From Ewingella sp049889095 (GTDB lineage Bacteria; Pseudomonadota; Gammaproteobacteria; Enterobacterales; Enterobacteriaceae), in the NCBI GenBank assembly GCA_049889095.1, contig JBLJFK010000004.1: a DNA stretch of 64,000 nucleotides. One strand, given 5' to 3'. The position numbers and the translations under genes are program-made. The notes under the pieces were generated by a model. That model did no database searches. It was not told the DNA's origin and worked only from the letters and a program-made list of their open reading frames with translations. Below are positions 37,018 to 45,601 of the stretch, one piece after another; within the stretch, counting starts at the first letter, position 1; each line of letters begins with the position of its first letter.

Positions 37018-38625
37018 TCATGCAGAAACCGTAAAGCCGAGCATCATGCCGCTGTCTTCATGTTCCAACAGATGGCAGTGCGCCATGTAGGCCTGCTGGC
37101 TATCAGCGAGATGACTGAACCGTACCAGCACTTCGCTGCGCGCCCCTTCAACGCGGACAATATCTTTCCAGCCGGTGCGGTGTGCAGCGACTGGCTGGCC
37201 GTTTTCGGAAAGGATTCGGAACTGCGTGCCGTGAATATGGAAAGGATGCAGCATCATGTCGCCCTCTCCCGAAATGGTCCATTTCTCGTACTGGCCGCGT
37301 TTAACATCGAAAGCCGGCGTGTTCATATCGTAAGCTTTGCCGTTAATTTTATTGGCACTCATGACATCAAACTTACCAGCGCTTTTTTGCATATCCATTC
37401 CTGCCATGTCGCCATGCGCATCCTGAGACATACCCGGCATGGAAGCCATATCACTGCTTTTCGCCGCTGCACCGTGGTCCATATTCATGCCAGCCATCGC
37501 GTCATGACCATAGCGCTCCATTAATGCCGCCATGCCTTGCTGGTCAAGCAGTGGATCCATCGAGAGTTGCAGCCAGCGGGTCGGCAGGCCATCGGCAGAA
37601 ACCAGCTCAGGCATGTTCACTAAGGTGTCAGGGACCGACTGCGCGCCCAGCGTCAGCGTTGGCTGAATACGCAGCACCGGCAGCGGCTGGTCAAACGGTG
37701 CCAGCGTCATACCCATCTGTTTGACCGGTAGCGTGACGACATCAAAAGGTTGATTGCCTTGACACTCCACCAGCACTTCAAAGCGTTCGCCCGTCAGCAT
37801 CGCCAATTCACTGACTTTTACCGGCTCAGCCAGGAAACCACCGTCGCTGGCGATCACGTACAGCGGACGTCCGTCACTGGTGGCGATATTAAGCGAACGT
37901 GCATTACAACCGTTCAGCAAGCGTAGACGCACCCAGCCACGTGACACACCGTGCTGCGGGTAGACCACGCCGTTGGTCAGCATATGGTTGCCGAACCAGC
38001 CAATGGCAGCGGTCATCACATCCAGTTGGTAATCAATTTGTCCCGCTTGGTTGAGGCGCTTGTCCTGAAACACCAGCGGAATATCATCCACTCCCCAGCG
38101 TGAAGGAAGTTGCAGTTTATTACTTTCATCGTCCTCAATCAGTACCAGCCCGGCCAACCCCATTGCCACCTGATAACCACTGGTATGATGCGGGTGTGGA
38201 TGGAACCAGCAGGTCGATGCAGGCTGATCGAGCTTAAACTGCACCGTGCGGCTGGCACCGGGCGCAATTACGCCCTGTGGACCACCATCGATATCACCAG
38301 GAATTTCAAGCCCGTGCCAATGAACGGTACTGGCGACGCTAAGGTGATTATTCACGGTTACCGTTACCTGTTCGCCGCGTTTAAGGCGCAGCACCGGGCC
38401 AAGCAAATTGCCGTTAACTCCCCAGGTGTCGGTATTCACGCCGGGTATAAACTGGCTCTGTCCGCGCTGTAAATTGAGGGTGTAGTTGCCCTTAAAATCG
38501 ACCTTAAGGATCGGGGGAACCGGCAGCACCGGGCGCTCGTCGGCCAATGCCAGACGGCTCCAGCACGGTAATGTGGTGGCTGCGCCCATCAGGGTCGTCC
38601 ATTTGATAAAGTCGCGGCGATGCAT
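37018..38625 (-). CDS. cueO: Multicopper oxidase CueO
   Basis: Periplasmic cuprous oxidase that protects against copper. The 535-aa precursor has a twin-arginine signal (HRRDFIKWTTLMGAATTLP), three cupredoxin domains, and all copper-ligand motifs: HWHG, HPHPHHTSG, HPFHIHG and the T1/T2/T3 string HCHLLEHEDSGMM. A methionine/histidine-rich insert (GMNMDHG, SMPGMSQD and MAGMDMQ) covers the copper site in the third domain, as in E. coli CueO. A CueR-type promoter lies upstream. In E. coli gcd separates cueO from hpt; here the sorbitol operon does. Confidence 0.96.
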   Translation of the reverse strand: MHRRDFIKWTTLMGAATTLPCWSRLALADERPVLPVPPILKVDFKGNYTLNLQRGQSQFIPGVNTDTWGVNGNLLGPVLRLKRGEQVTVTVNNHLSVASTVHWHGLEIPGDIDGGPQGVIAPGASRTVQFKLDQPASTCWFHPHPHHTSGYQVAMGLAGLVLIEDDESNKLQLPSRWGVDDIPLVFQDKRLNQAGQIDYQLDVMTAAIGWFGNHMLTNGVVYPQHGVSRGWVRLRLLNGCNARSLNIATSDGRPLYVIASDGGFLAEPVKVSELAMLTGERFEVLVECQGNQPFDVVTLPVKQMGMTLAPFDQPLPVLRIQPTLTLGAQSVPDTLVNMPELVSADGLPTRWLQLSMDPLLDQQGMAALMERYGHDAMAGMNMDHGAAAKSSDMASMPGMSQDAHGDMAGMDMQKSAGKFDVMSANKINGKAYDMNTPAFDVKRGQYEKWTISGEGDMMLHPFHIHGTQFRILSENGQPVAAHRTGWKDIVRVEGARSEVLVRFSHLADSQQAYMAHCHLLEHEDSGMMLGFTVSA

Positions 38626-38667
38626 ATTCAGATCCTTTTGGTGGTGTGCATGCAGTATAAAAACGTC

Positions 38668-38698
38668 AGCCTAAACTCTCCAGTAAGGTTAAGGTCAA
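38668..38698 (-). promoter_or_regulatory. CueR-type promoter of cueO
   Basis: On the minus strand TTGACC (38698 to 38693), a 19-base spacer containing the dyad-like CTTAACCTTACTGGAGAG, and TAGGCT (38673 to 38668). The long spacer and TTGACCTT start are characteristic of MerR-family copper promoters such as E. coli copA and cueO. Confidence 0.7.
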
Positions 38699-38800
38699 GC
38701 TGCAGGCCGGACAAAAGAAATTTAGTGTGGCGCATGGCAAATATGTTAACGTCTTTTAATTCAATTAGAGTCTCCTTTTTCCTATTAAAAGAACAATACG

Positions 38801-39148
38801 ATGAAAAGAACTACGCTGACTTTGCTGTTGCTGACCCTCCTTGGTTTCTCCTCTGCAAGCCAGGCATTGAGTGAATCTGAAGCCGAAGATTTAGCGGACC
38901 TGACCGCCGTCTTCGTTTATCTGAAAAATAACTGCGGTTATGACCAGTTACCCAACGCGAAAATTAAACGCGCCATCGTGTTCTTTGCACAGCAGAACCG
39001 CTGGGATTTGGCCAATTACAACAGCTTCAATATGCAGGCAATGGGCGAAGACAGTTATCGCGATCTCAGCGGGATTGCTGTTGCTAAGACAACTAAATGC
39101 AAATCGCTGGCGCGCGACTCCCTGAGTCTGCTGACTTACTCGAACTGA
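38801..39148 (+). CDS. yacC: YacC family pilotin-like protein
   Basis: Small exported protein of unproven function, related by sequence to pilotins of the GspS/AspS type. The 115-aa product has a signal peptide (residues 1 to about 22, ending SQALS). The mature part is close to E. coli YacC: SESEAEDLADLTAVFVYLKNNCGY-type start, FFAQQNRWDLANY, GEDSYRDLSGI and a C-terminal CKSLARDSLSLL, with two cysteines likely to form a disulfide. Its position between cueO and speE is conserved. A GCTGGCGG/CCGCCAGC hairpin without a T-run follows at 39159-39186. Confidence 0.9.
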   Translation: MKRTTLTLLLLTLLGFSSASQALSESEAEDLADLTAVFVYLKNNCGYDQLPNAKIKRAIVFFAQQNRWDLANYNSFNMQAMGEDSYRDLSGIAVAKTTKCKSLARDSLSLLTYSN

Positions 39149-39342
39149 TTAGCTTTAAGCTGGCGGGATGATACCAACCGCCAGCGCTTCCCATACCATT
39201 CCTACCTTTCAGCTACACTTAAATCCTTTCCTTTAAAACCAGACTCTCTGAGCAACATTCAACCGTGCATGCGCAGGTAATGTTGGCTATTATGTCGCCC
39301 CCCATTTTTCAATACAGTGAATACTCAGGAGAAGACCGCGAT

Positions 39343-40218
39343 ATGTCCCAGGATCACTCACAAAAAGAAATATGGCTTGAGACACTGCATGCCAATTTTG
39401 GCCAGTATTTCAGTGTCGAAAAAGAGTTGTACCGCGATAAAACCGAGCATCAGGATCTGGTGATTTTTGAAAACGCCGCCCTCGGTCGCGTAATGGCGCT
39501 CGATGGTGTGGTGCAAACCACCGAACGTGACGAATTTATTTATCATGAAATGCTGACCCACGTGCCTTTACTGTCGCACGGCAATGCCAAAAAAGTGTTA
39601 ATCATTGGCGGCGGCGACGGCGGGATGCTGCGTGAAGTATGCCGTCATAAAGGGATGGAAGCTGTCACGATGGTGGAGATTGATGCAGGTGTGGTGGAGT
39701 TTTGCCGCCAGTATCTACCCAATCACAGCGCAGGTTCATTTGATGACGCCCGCTTTAATTTGGTGATCGACGACGGCGTGAACTTCGTTAACCAGACCAC
39801 TGAAACCTATGATGTGATCATTTCCGACTGCACAGACCCTATCGGTCCTGGCGAAAGCTTGTTTACGTCGGCATTTTACGAAGGTTGTGCGCGCTGCCTG
39901 AAACCGGGTGGGATTTTCGTCGCACAGAACGGCGTCTGCTTCCTGCAACAGGATGAAGCGGTAAACAGCCATCAAAAACTGAGCCACTATTTCAGTGACG
40001 TTACGTTCTATCAGGCGGCAATCCCGACTTATTACGGCGGTATAATGACCTTCGCCTGGGCAACCAACAGCACGAAATGTCGCCAGATTGACAGCAGAAC
40101 GTTGCAAGCGCGCTTTGACGCCGCAGGCATTACCTGCCGTTATTACAATCCGGCCATTCATCACGGCAGCTTTGCCTTGCCACAATATCTACTGAATGCC
40201 CTGTCAGCCTCGCGCTGA
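39343..40218 (+). CDS. speE: Spermidine synthase
   Basis: Transfers the aminopropyl group from decarboxylated S-adenosylmethionine to putrescine, giving spermidine and methylthioadenosine. The 291-aa protein has the nucleotide motif LIIGGGDGGMLREV, the GDDxxDxxDPIGP-type catalytic region (ISDCTDPIGPGESLF) and the lid motif TTERDEFIYHEML. I chose the ATG at 39343 (MSQDHSQKEIWLETLH), which aligns with E. coli SpeE and follows AGGAGAAGACC. The frame is open 26 codons further upstream. speD follows after 28 bases. Confidence 0.96.
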   Translation: MSQDHSQKEIWLETLHANFGQYFSVEKELYRDKTEHQDLVIFENAALGRVMALDGVVQTTERDEFIYHEMLTHVPLLSHGNAKKVLIIGGGDGGMLREVCRHKGMEAVTMVEIDAGVVEFCRQYLPNHSAGSFDDARFNLVIDDGVNFVNQTTETYDVIISDCTDPIGPGESLFTSAFYEGCARCLKPGGIFVAQNGVCFLQQDEAVNSHQKLSHYFSDVTFYQAAIPTYYGGIMTFAWATNSTKCRQIDSRTLQARFDAAGITCRYYNPAIHHGSFALPQYLLNALSASR

Positions 40219-40246
40219 TACTGTATCCATAAGGGGGTGAATTAAA

Positions 40247-41041
40247 TTGCAAAAGCTGAAACTGCATGGCTTCAATAACCTGACCAAAAGCCTGAGTTTT
40301 TGTATCTACGATATCTGTTATGCCAAAACGGCTGACGATCGTGACGGCTATATCGCCTACATTGACAAAGAATATAACGCCAACCGTTTAACGGAAATTC
40401 TCACCGAAACCTGCTCAATCATCGGCGCGAATGTACTCAACGTGGCACGGCAGGATTACGAACCACAGGGTGCCAGCGTCACGATTTTAGTGAGCGAAGA
40501 GCCGGTCGATCCGCGTGACGTGGATACCACAGAGCATCCGGGTCCGTTGTCGAATTCGGTGGTGGCCCACCTCGATAAGAGCCACATCTGCGTTCACACC
40601 TACCCGGAAAGTCACCCGGAAGGCGGACTTTGTACTTTTCGCGCCGATATTGAAGTCTCCACCTGTGGCGTGATTTCACCTTTGAAAGCATTGAACTATT
40701 TAATTCACCAGTTGGAATCAGACATTGTTACCATTGATTATCGCGTTCGCGGTTTCACACGTGACGTCAATGGCGTGAAGCATTACATTGACCATTCCAT
40801 TAATTCGATTCAGAATTTTATGTCGCAGGATATGAAAGCACTGTACGACATGATGGATGTGAATGTGTATCAGGAAAATATATTCCATACCAAAATGATG
40901 CTTAAAGAGTTCGATCTTAAGCACTATCTTTTTAATGCAAAACCCGATGAGTTAAGCGCGGCAGAGCATAAAGAGATTACTGATTTGCTCTACAAAGAGA
41001 TGCAGGAGATATATTACGGTCGCAATCTGCCTTCGGTGTGA
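40247..41041 (+). CDS. speD: S-adenosylmethionine decarboxylase proenzyme
   Basis: Pyruvoyl enzyme that decarboxylates S-adenosylmethionine for spermidine synthesis. The 264-aa proenzyme cleaves before Ser112 (codon at 40580) in DKSHICVHTYPESHPEGG, making the pyruvoyl group. Length equals that of E. coli SpeD. The start is TTG, as in E. coli, with a strong AAGGGGGTG seven to eight bases upstream. It forms an operon with speE and ends at a strong terminator. Confidence 0.96.
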   Translation: MQKLKLHGFNNLTKSLSFCIYDICYAKTADDRDGYIAYIDKEYNANRLTEILTETCSIIGANVLNVARQDYEPQGASVTILVSEEPVDPRDVDTTEHPGPLSNSVVAHLDKSHICVHTYPESHPEGGLCTFRADIEVSTCGVISPLKALNYLIHQLESDIVTIDYRVRGFTRDVNGVKHYIDHSINSIQNFMSQDMKALYDMMDVNVYQENIFHTKMMLKEFDLKHYLFNAKPDELSAAEHKEITDLLYKEMQEIYYGRNLPSV

Positions 41042-41056
41042 CAAATACTGAAGAAG

Positions 41057-41091
41057 AAAGGCCGGACATCTGCGGATACCCGGCCTTTTTT
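41057..41091 (+). terminator. speED terminator
   Basis: AAAGGCCGG, a 14-base loop, CCGGCCTTT and further T residues. It lies 16 bases after the speD stop and marks the left border of the accessory region. Confidence 0.9.
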
Positions 41092-41115
41092 GTTTTTATA
41101 TCAACGCAATAGGAT

Positions 41116-41874
41116 TCAGGCCAGCGTCAAATTAAACGACTGGTTGCCTAGTGACTGTTGGAGCTCCGTGTTCAGCGCTTTATCGGTAATGATGTCGGTC
41201 ATTTCAGCCAACTGCGAAACGCAAAACAGCGAGTACGCCCCGTATTTACTGCTGTCTGCCAGCAATACCCGACGCCGCGCATTGACCGCCAAATCCTGTT
41301 TCAGCCCAGCTTTTTCCTCCGTCGGCGTAGTGATGCCTTTGTCCAAACTCCACGAGTTGCAGCTGATAAATGCGATATCTGGATAGACGCTGCGTAGCAA
41401 ACGACGGCCATGTTCACCCACGCAGGATTGGCTGCTGTCATCGATCCGGCCACCGATAATCGTCACTTCAATCTGTTTAAACTCAGATAAAAACAGTGCG
41501 ATACGCAAATCGGCGGTGATCACCCGCAAGGGAAAATGCGTCAGATTACGTGCCAGTTCCAGCATGGTGGTACCGGCATCTAAGACCACCGCATCCCCCG
41601 GCTTTACCATGGCTGCCGCAACTTTAGCGATCGCCTGCTTTTCCTGCAGGCTGCGCTGTGACTTTTCGTTAGTGGTCGGCTGGCTGGGGATAAAGCGATT
41701 GAGCGTAACGCCGCCGTGGCTGCGGCTGATCACGCCCTGTTCGTCGAGTTTTATCAGGTCGCGGCGAATGGTTGCCGGAGAGGCCTCAATAGCGGCGACC
41801 AATTGTTCAACGGTGACCAGATTATGACTTTTCAGATAATCCATAATCTGATCGAGGCGACTTTGTCCGGTCAA
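41116..41874 (-). CDS. DeoR-family transcriptional regulator
   Basis: Likely regulator of the surrounding catabolic genes. The 252-aa protein has the DeoR helix-turn-helix (EASPATIRRDLIKLDEQGVISRSHGG, seen as ATIRRDLIKLDEQG and SRSHGG) and the sugar-phosphate sensor domain (VLDAGTTMLELARNL, IIGGRIDD, CNSWSLDKGITT and LLADSSKYGAYS). It resembles the regulators found next to threonate and erythronate gene sets. It is third in the leftward unit, 36 bases after pdxA2, and may bind the palindrome in the divergent promoter region. The effector is unknown. Confidence 0.88.
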   Translation of the reverse strand: MTGQSRLDQIMDYLKSHNLVTVEQLVAAIEASPATIRRDLIKLDEQGVISRSHGGVTLNRFIPSQPTTNEKSQRSLQEKQAIAKVAAAMVKPGDAVVLDAGTTMLELARNLTHFPLRVITADLRIALFLSEFKQIEVTIIGGRIDDSSQSCVGEHGRRLLRSVYPDIAFISCNSWSLDKGITTPTEEKAGLKQDLAVNARRRVLLADSSKYGAYSLFCVSQLAEMTDIITDKALNTELQQSLGNQSFNLTLA

Positions 41875-41910
41875 CGTGATTCCTTTTTGCCTTGCGCCAG
41901 TGGCGTGTGA

Positions 41911-42891
41911 CTACGCCAGTTGTACGGCTAACTGAATAGAGATCGCCATGCTCTCAGACTTGGCTTTTCCTGTCCACGCAATATCAAACGCAGTGCCGTG
42001 GTCTGCGGACGTGCGGATGAACGGCAAACCGGCCGTAATGTTAACGCCGTCATAAAATCCCATCAGTTTCAGCGGGATATGTCCCTGATCGTGATACATC
42101 GCGACCACCATGTCATACATTCCTTCATAAGTTTGCAGGAATACCGTGTCCGGCGGGCAAGGCCCCGTCACGTTGATACCTTTGGCTTTCATTTTTTCGA
42201 CCGACGGCCCGACAATCTTAATCTCCTCGTCGCCGAACAGCCCGTTTTCACCGGCGTGCGGATTCACCCCCGCCACGGCAATGCGCGGATCCTGATATCC
42301 CACGCAGCGCAGGAAGGTGTCCGCCATTTGGATCACCGTTTCCACCCGCTCGTGACTGAGCGTATCGAGGAACTTACGCAGCGCAATGTGCGTGCTGACG
42401 TGGATGACTTTGAGTTTATCGGTGTAGAGCACCATCGCGTAGTCGCGGCTGTGGGTCAGCTTGGCCAGCAGCTCGGTGTGCCCGGGATAAAGATGCCCCG
42501 CCGAGTGCAACGCTTCTTTATTCAGCGGCGCGGTGGCGATAGCGTGGACATGCCCTGCCATCGCCAGTTCGGTGGCGCGTTTCACACAGCGATACGCCAG
42601 ATCGCCTGCCTCTTTCTGCACTTTTCCCGGCACCAGCGCATTAGGATCCGCCAGCGGTTCGTCGAGTACGTTGATGACGCCCGGCGCGAAATGCGCCTGT
42701 GCCACTGCATCGATAATACGCAGCTCCGCCGCCGGGGTGATCCCCAGCGCCAGGATCCGGCGCAGCGTCACAGCGCAGCCCACCACCACGGCTTTGGTGC
42801 CCGACAGCTCGCCCTCCGCTAACGCTTTAATGATGATTTCAGGGCCGATGCCGGCCGGGTCACCCATCGTTACTGCGATAATTTTAGTCAC
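41911..42891 (-). CDS. pdxA2: PdxA2-type 4-phospho-sugar acid dehydrogenase
   Basis: PdxA2 enzymes oxidise and decarboxylate D-threonate 4-phosphate or D-erythronate 4-phosphate to dihydroxyacetone phosphate, rather than acting in vitamin B6 synthesis. The 326-aa protein has the PdxA fold: TMGDPAGIGPEI, ATAPLNKEAL, the metal histidines in STHIAL, PHAGE and MYHDQGHIPLKL, and TSADHGTAFDIAW at the end. The assignment as PdxA2 rests on the eight-base overlap with the sugar-acid kinase gene, a pairing typical of threonate and erythronate pathways. The final substrate is inferred. Confidence 0.88.
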   Translation of the reverse strand: MTKIIAVTMGDPAGIGPEIIIKALAEGELSGTKAVVVGCAVTLRRILALGITPAAELRIIDAVAQAHFAPGVINVLDEPLADPNALVPGKVQKEAGDLAYRCVKRATELAMAGHVHAIATAPLNKEALHSAGHLYPGHTELLAKLTHSRDYAMVLYTDKLKVIHVSTHIALRKFLDTLSHERVETVIQMADTFLRCVGYQDPRIAVAGVNPHAGENGLFGDEEIKIVGPSVEKMKAKGINVTGPCPPDTVFLQTYEGMYDMVVAMYHDQGHIPLKLMGFYDGVNITAGLPFIRTSADHGTAFDIAWTGKAKSESMAISIQLAVQLA

Positions 42892-44230
42892 TCACCTTCT
42901 CCTCAATACTGCGTAAAACGTCAAGTAGCGTGTTTTCAGTGCCGAATCCGCCCGCCTTGGTCATGACCGGCAGCCGTGGGAACGGGCTGCCGAGTAAATA
43001 TCCCCAGGGAACGCAGCCTGCAATCTGTCCTTTAATCTCAAACCCTGATGCTCCGAGCGCCCGGGCGACGGCCAGCGCGATATCCCCGCCGGACAGATAC
43101 ATACCGCCCGGCCGGTTTCCCGGTTGCTGTAAAACGTGGTGAATCAACTGCCCGAGAAAGGCGGCGATACGCTCTCCCATCTGCGGGCGGCTGAGATGAT
43201 GTCGCTGGCAAAAGACGTCAATGGATTGCCGCTGTTCTGCGCCCTGCAGGGTACGGATCACGCAGTGTTTTCCCTGTCCGAGCGCCCCGCTGATCTGCGC
43301 GGCGAGCGTCAGCTGCCGCGCCGGTGACCCGGGCGAAAACAGATCCAAAACATCGATATCCACCAGCGCCACCGCCCGGTGTTGCCTCAGAAAAGCGATC
43401 TGCTGTACGGCGATGTCACTCATTGAACCGACCACCGCCAGCAGCGGCAATTTTTCGACGGCGGAGCTGAGCGGCGCGTCGCCGCTCCCGCGCAGGCTGG
43501 CGTCTGTCAGCGCATGAATAAGACCCGACGCGCCGACCATCAGCGGGCGGAACGGCAGGCGTTGCGCGGCCTGCACGATACGCGCCAAATCCTCAGATGT
43601 TTCGCTGTCGGCCACCAGAATGCGTACGCCCGATGCCACCAGTGCAAAAATCTCTGTCTGCACATCGCCGCCTCTGAGCGCGTCGAGCCCGACATGGTGC
43701 ACGCGCAGCGAAGTTTGTTCCGCAAGCCGCGCCGCCACGCTGGCAGTATTCAGCGGCGTTTTCGGGTCGGTGGCGAATTCGGTCTCGGTCAGCAGATGGC
43801 CGTTGACATAGCACTGCCCGCCGGTGACCACCCGCCCGAGTTCAGGCACCGCCGGTGCGACAATCGCCAGCGGGCAATTCAGTGCGATCAGCGCCGCTTC
43901 TGTTTCAGCGCCGATGTTGCCGCGCAACGTGGAATCAATTTTCTTAAATACCTGATACTCACCGGAGAATGCGGCGGCCCCGGCCCGGAGGACACGTGTG
44001 ACTTTGCCTGCCGCTTCTGCCGCGCTCAGCGCACGGCTGTCGGTGCTGTAAATCACCGCACGCCCTTCGCGGCTGGCCTGCACGCCGCTGTGTTCGTCAA
44101 ACTGCACGCTGGCCGCCAGCCCCTGCCGGATCAGCGCCACGCCAGTGTCATTCGCCCCGGTGAAATCATCGGCGATCACCAGAAGTTGTGGCGACGTCTG
44201 CCGGTCTGCGGTTGTCACTCTTTTGGCCAT
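42884..44230 (-). CDS. dtnK: Four-carbon acid sugar kinase (DUF1537 family)
   Basis: Phosphorylates a four-carbon sugar acid, probably D-threonate or D-erythronate, feeding PdxA2. The 448-aa protein has the N-terminal motif VIADDFTGANDTGVA, KKIDSTLRGN, PAVPELGRVVTGG and the nucleotide-binding C-terminal domain with MYLSGGDIALAVARALG and MTKAGGFG. I chose the ATG at 44230 (MAKRVTTADR), which has CGGAG just ahead; the frame is open for 18 more codons into the promoter region. Which C4 acid it uses cannot be told from sequence, so the symbol is tentative. Confidence 0.82.
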   Translation of the reverse strand: MAKRVTTADRQTSPQLLVIADDFTGANDTGVALIRQGLAASVQFDEHSGVQASREGRAVIYSTDSRALSAAEAAGKVTRVLRAGAAAFSGEYQVFKKIDSTLRGNIGAETEAALIALNCPLAIVAPAVPELGRVVTGGQCYVNGHLLTETEFATDPKTPLNTASVAARLAEQTSLRVHHVGLDALRGGDVQTEIFALVASGVRILVADSETSEDLARIVQAAQRLPFRPLMVGASGLIHALTDASLRGSGDAPLSSAVEKLPLLAVVGSMSDIAVQQIAFLRQHRAVALVDIDVLDLFSPGSPARQLTLAAQISGALGQGKHCVIRTLQGAEQRQSIDVFCQRHHLSRPQMGERIAAFLGQLIHHVLQQPGNRPGGMYLSGGDIALAVARALGASGFEIKGQIAGCVPWGYLLGSPFPRLPVMTKAGGFGTENTLLDVLRSIEEKVSD

Positions 44231-44280
44231 CGTGGCTCCGTGATGAATAAGTCGTGTGAATTGGCTGATTATGATTATAT

Positions 44281-44294
44281 TCAATCATGATTGA
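44281..44294. promoter_or_regulatory. Palindrome in the divergent control region
   Basis: TCAATCATGATTGA is a perfect 14-base palindrome in an AT-rich setting (TATAT on the left, TTATAT on the right). It lies 51 bases before the kinase ATG and 128 before the alcohol dehydrogenase. The direct repeat CAACTTCAA occurs at 44306 and 44321. Both are candidate operator elements for the adjacent DeoR-type regulator. Confidence 0.5.
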
Positions 44295-44421
44295 TTATAT
44301 GTGAGCAACTTCAAATTATTCAACTTCAATTTCGCCTATAAATTGCCCTGACGATGTGAGGAGTATCGACCTTTGATGATTGAACTCACTCTTACTAAGG
44401 GCTTAGACGGCAGGAACAGAC

Positions 44422-45558
44422 ATGAATATCAACAGTACGATCATCAGCGGTTATCAGTCATTACAGGACATCGGGTACTTACTGGCCGGAAAACGTCAGG
44501 TGATGCTGGTCAGCGATAAGAACATTATTGGCCTGCCGCCGGTACAATCGCTGATGTCTCAGTTGGATAAGGCAGGCTGTCAGGTGAGCGTGATTGATAA
44601 CGTGCCGCCGGAGCCGAGCCAGCACGATGTCTCTGCCATTCTGAATGCGTTAAATCAGCCCTCGGCAGATCTGGTGATTGGCGTGGGCGGCGGCAGCGTG
44701 CTGGATGTCGCCAAACTGCTGTCGCTGCTGTGTGCGGGCGATGAAAACGTCACGCTGAACGGCCTGCTTGCCGGTGAAAAACCGCAGCGCCGTACCTCCT
44801 CTTTGCTGATTCCGACCACCGCAGGCACCGGCTCTGAAGCCACGCCCAATGCGATTCTGGCGATCCCGGAAAAAGAAACCAAAGTGGGGATCATCACGCC
44901 GGTGATGCTGCCGGATTACGTGGCACTGGTGCCGGAACTGACCACCAGCATGCCGACACGCATTGCCGCCTCGACCGGCATCGACGCGCTGTGCCATCTG
45001 TTTGAATGCTTCACGTCGGTCATCGCCAATCCGGTAAGTGACAACTTCGCACTGGTCGGCATGAAAAAACTGTTCGCCAGCCTCGAAACTGCCGTGGCAG
45101 AGCCGGGCAATCTCGAAGCCCGGTTAAACATGCTGTGGGCGTCGTACTACGGAGGTGCCGCCATTGCGCATGCAGGCACGCATCTGGTTCACGCAATGTC
45201 CTATCCGCTGGGCGGGAAATACCATATTCCTCACGGCGTGGCGAATGCCCTTCTGCTGGCTCCTTGCATGGCATTTGTCCGGCCTTCTACGGTGAACAAA
45301 TTTGCCCGCGCGTATGACGTAATTCCCGACGCCAATCTGGCATTAAGTGAAGAAGAAAAATCCTATGCGCTGGTGGAGTATTTCGATGCGCTGGTTCACC
45401 GGCTGGATTTACCGGTCACGTTAAGCCAGCTGAATATCACACCTGACGACATTCCTTATTTGTCTCAGGGTGCAATCGAGGTACAACGGCTGATTAAAAA
45501 TGTGCCCATGCCGGTAGAGAAAAATCAAATAGAAGAAATTTACCGCAGTATTCGTTAA
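44422..45558 (+). CDS. Iron-type (group III) alcohol dehydrogenase
   Basis: NAD(P)-dependent reductase or oxidase of an alcohol/aldehyde pair. The 378-aa protein has the group III nucleotide motif GVGGGSVLDVAK, PTTAGTGSEATPNA and the metal-binding set Asp/His in TGIDALCHLFE and the histidines in GTHLVHAMSYPLGGKYHIPHG (seen as THLVHAMSYPLGG and HIPHG). AGGAACAGAC precedes the ATG. It is first in the rightward unit. A lactaldehyde- or glycolaldehyde-type aldehyde released by the next gene's aldolase would be a reasonable substrate, but this is inference. Confidence 0.85.
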   Translation: MNINSTIISGYQSLQDIGYLLAGKRQVMLVSDKNIIGLPPVQSLMSQLDKAGCQVSVIDNVPPEPSQHDVSAILNALNQPSADLVIGVGGGSVLDVAKLLSLLCAGDENVTLNGLLAGEKPQRRTSSLLIPTTAGTGSEATPNAILAIPEKETKVGIITPVMLPDYVALVPELTTSMPTRIAASTGIDALCHLFECFTSVIANPVSDNFALVGMKKLFASLETAVAEPGNLEARLNMLWASYYGGAAIAHAGTHLVHAMSYPLGGKYHIPHGVANALLLAPCMAFVRPSTVNKFARAYDVIPDANLALSEEEKSYALVEYFDALVHRLDLPVTLSQLNITPDDIPYLSQGAIEVQRLIKNVPMPVEKNQIEEIYRSIR

Positions 45559-45601
45559 CCCCTTATTTCGTATCCGATGACAACGACGTGAAGAGAATAA
45601 A

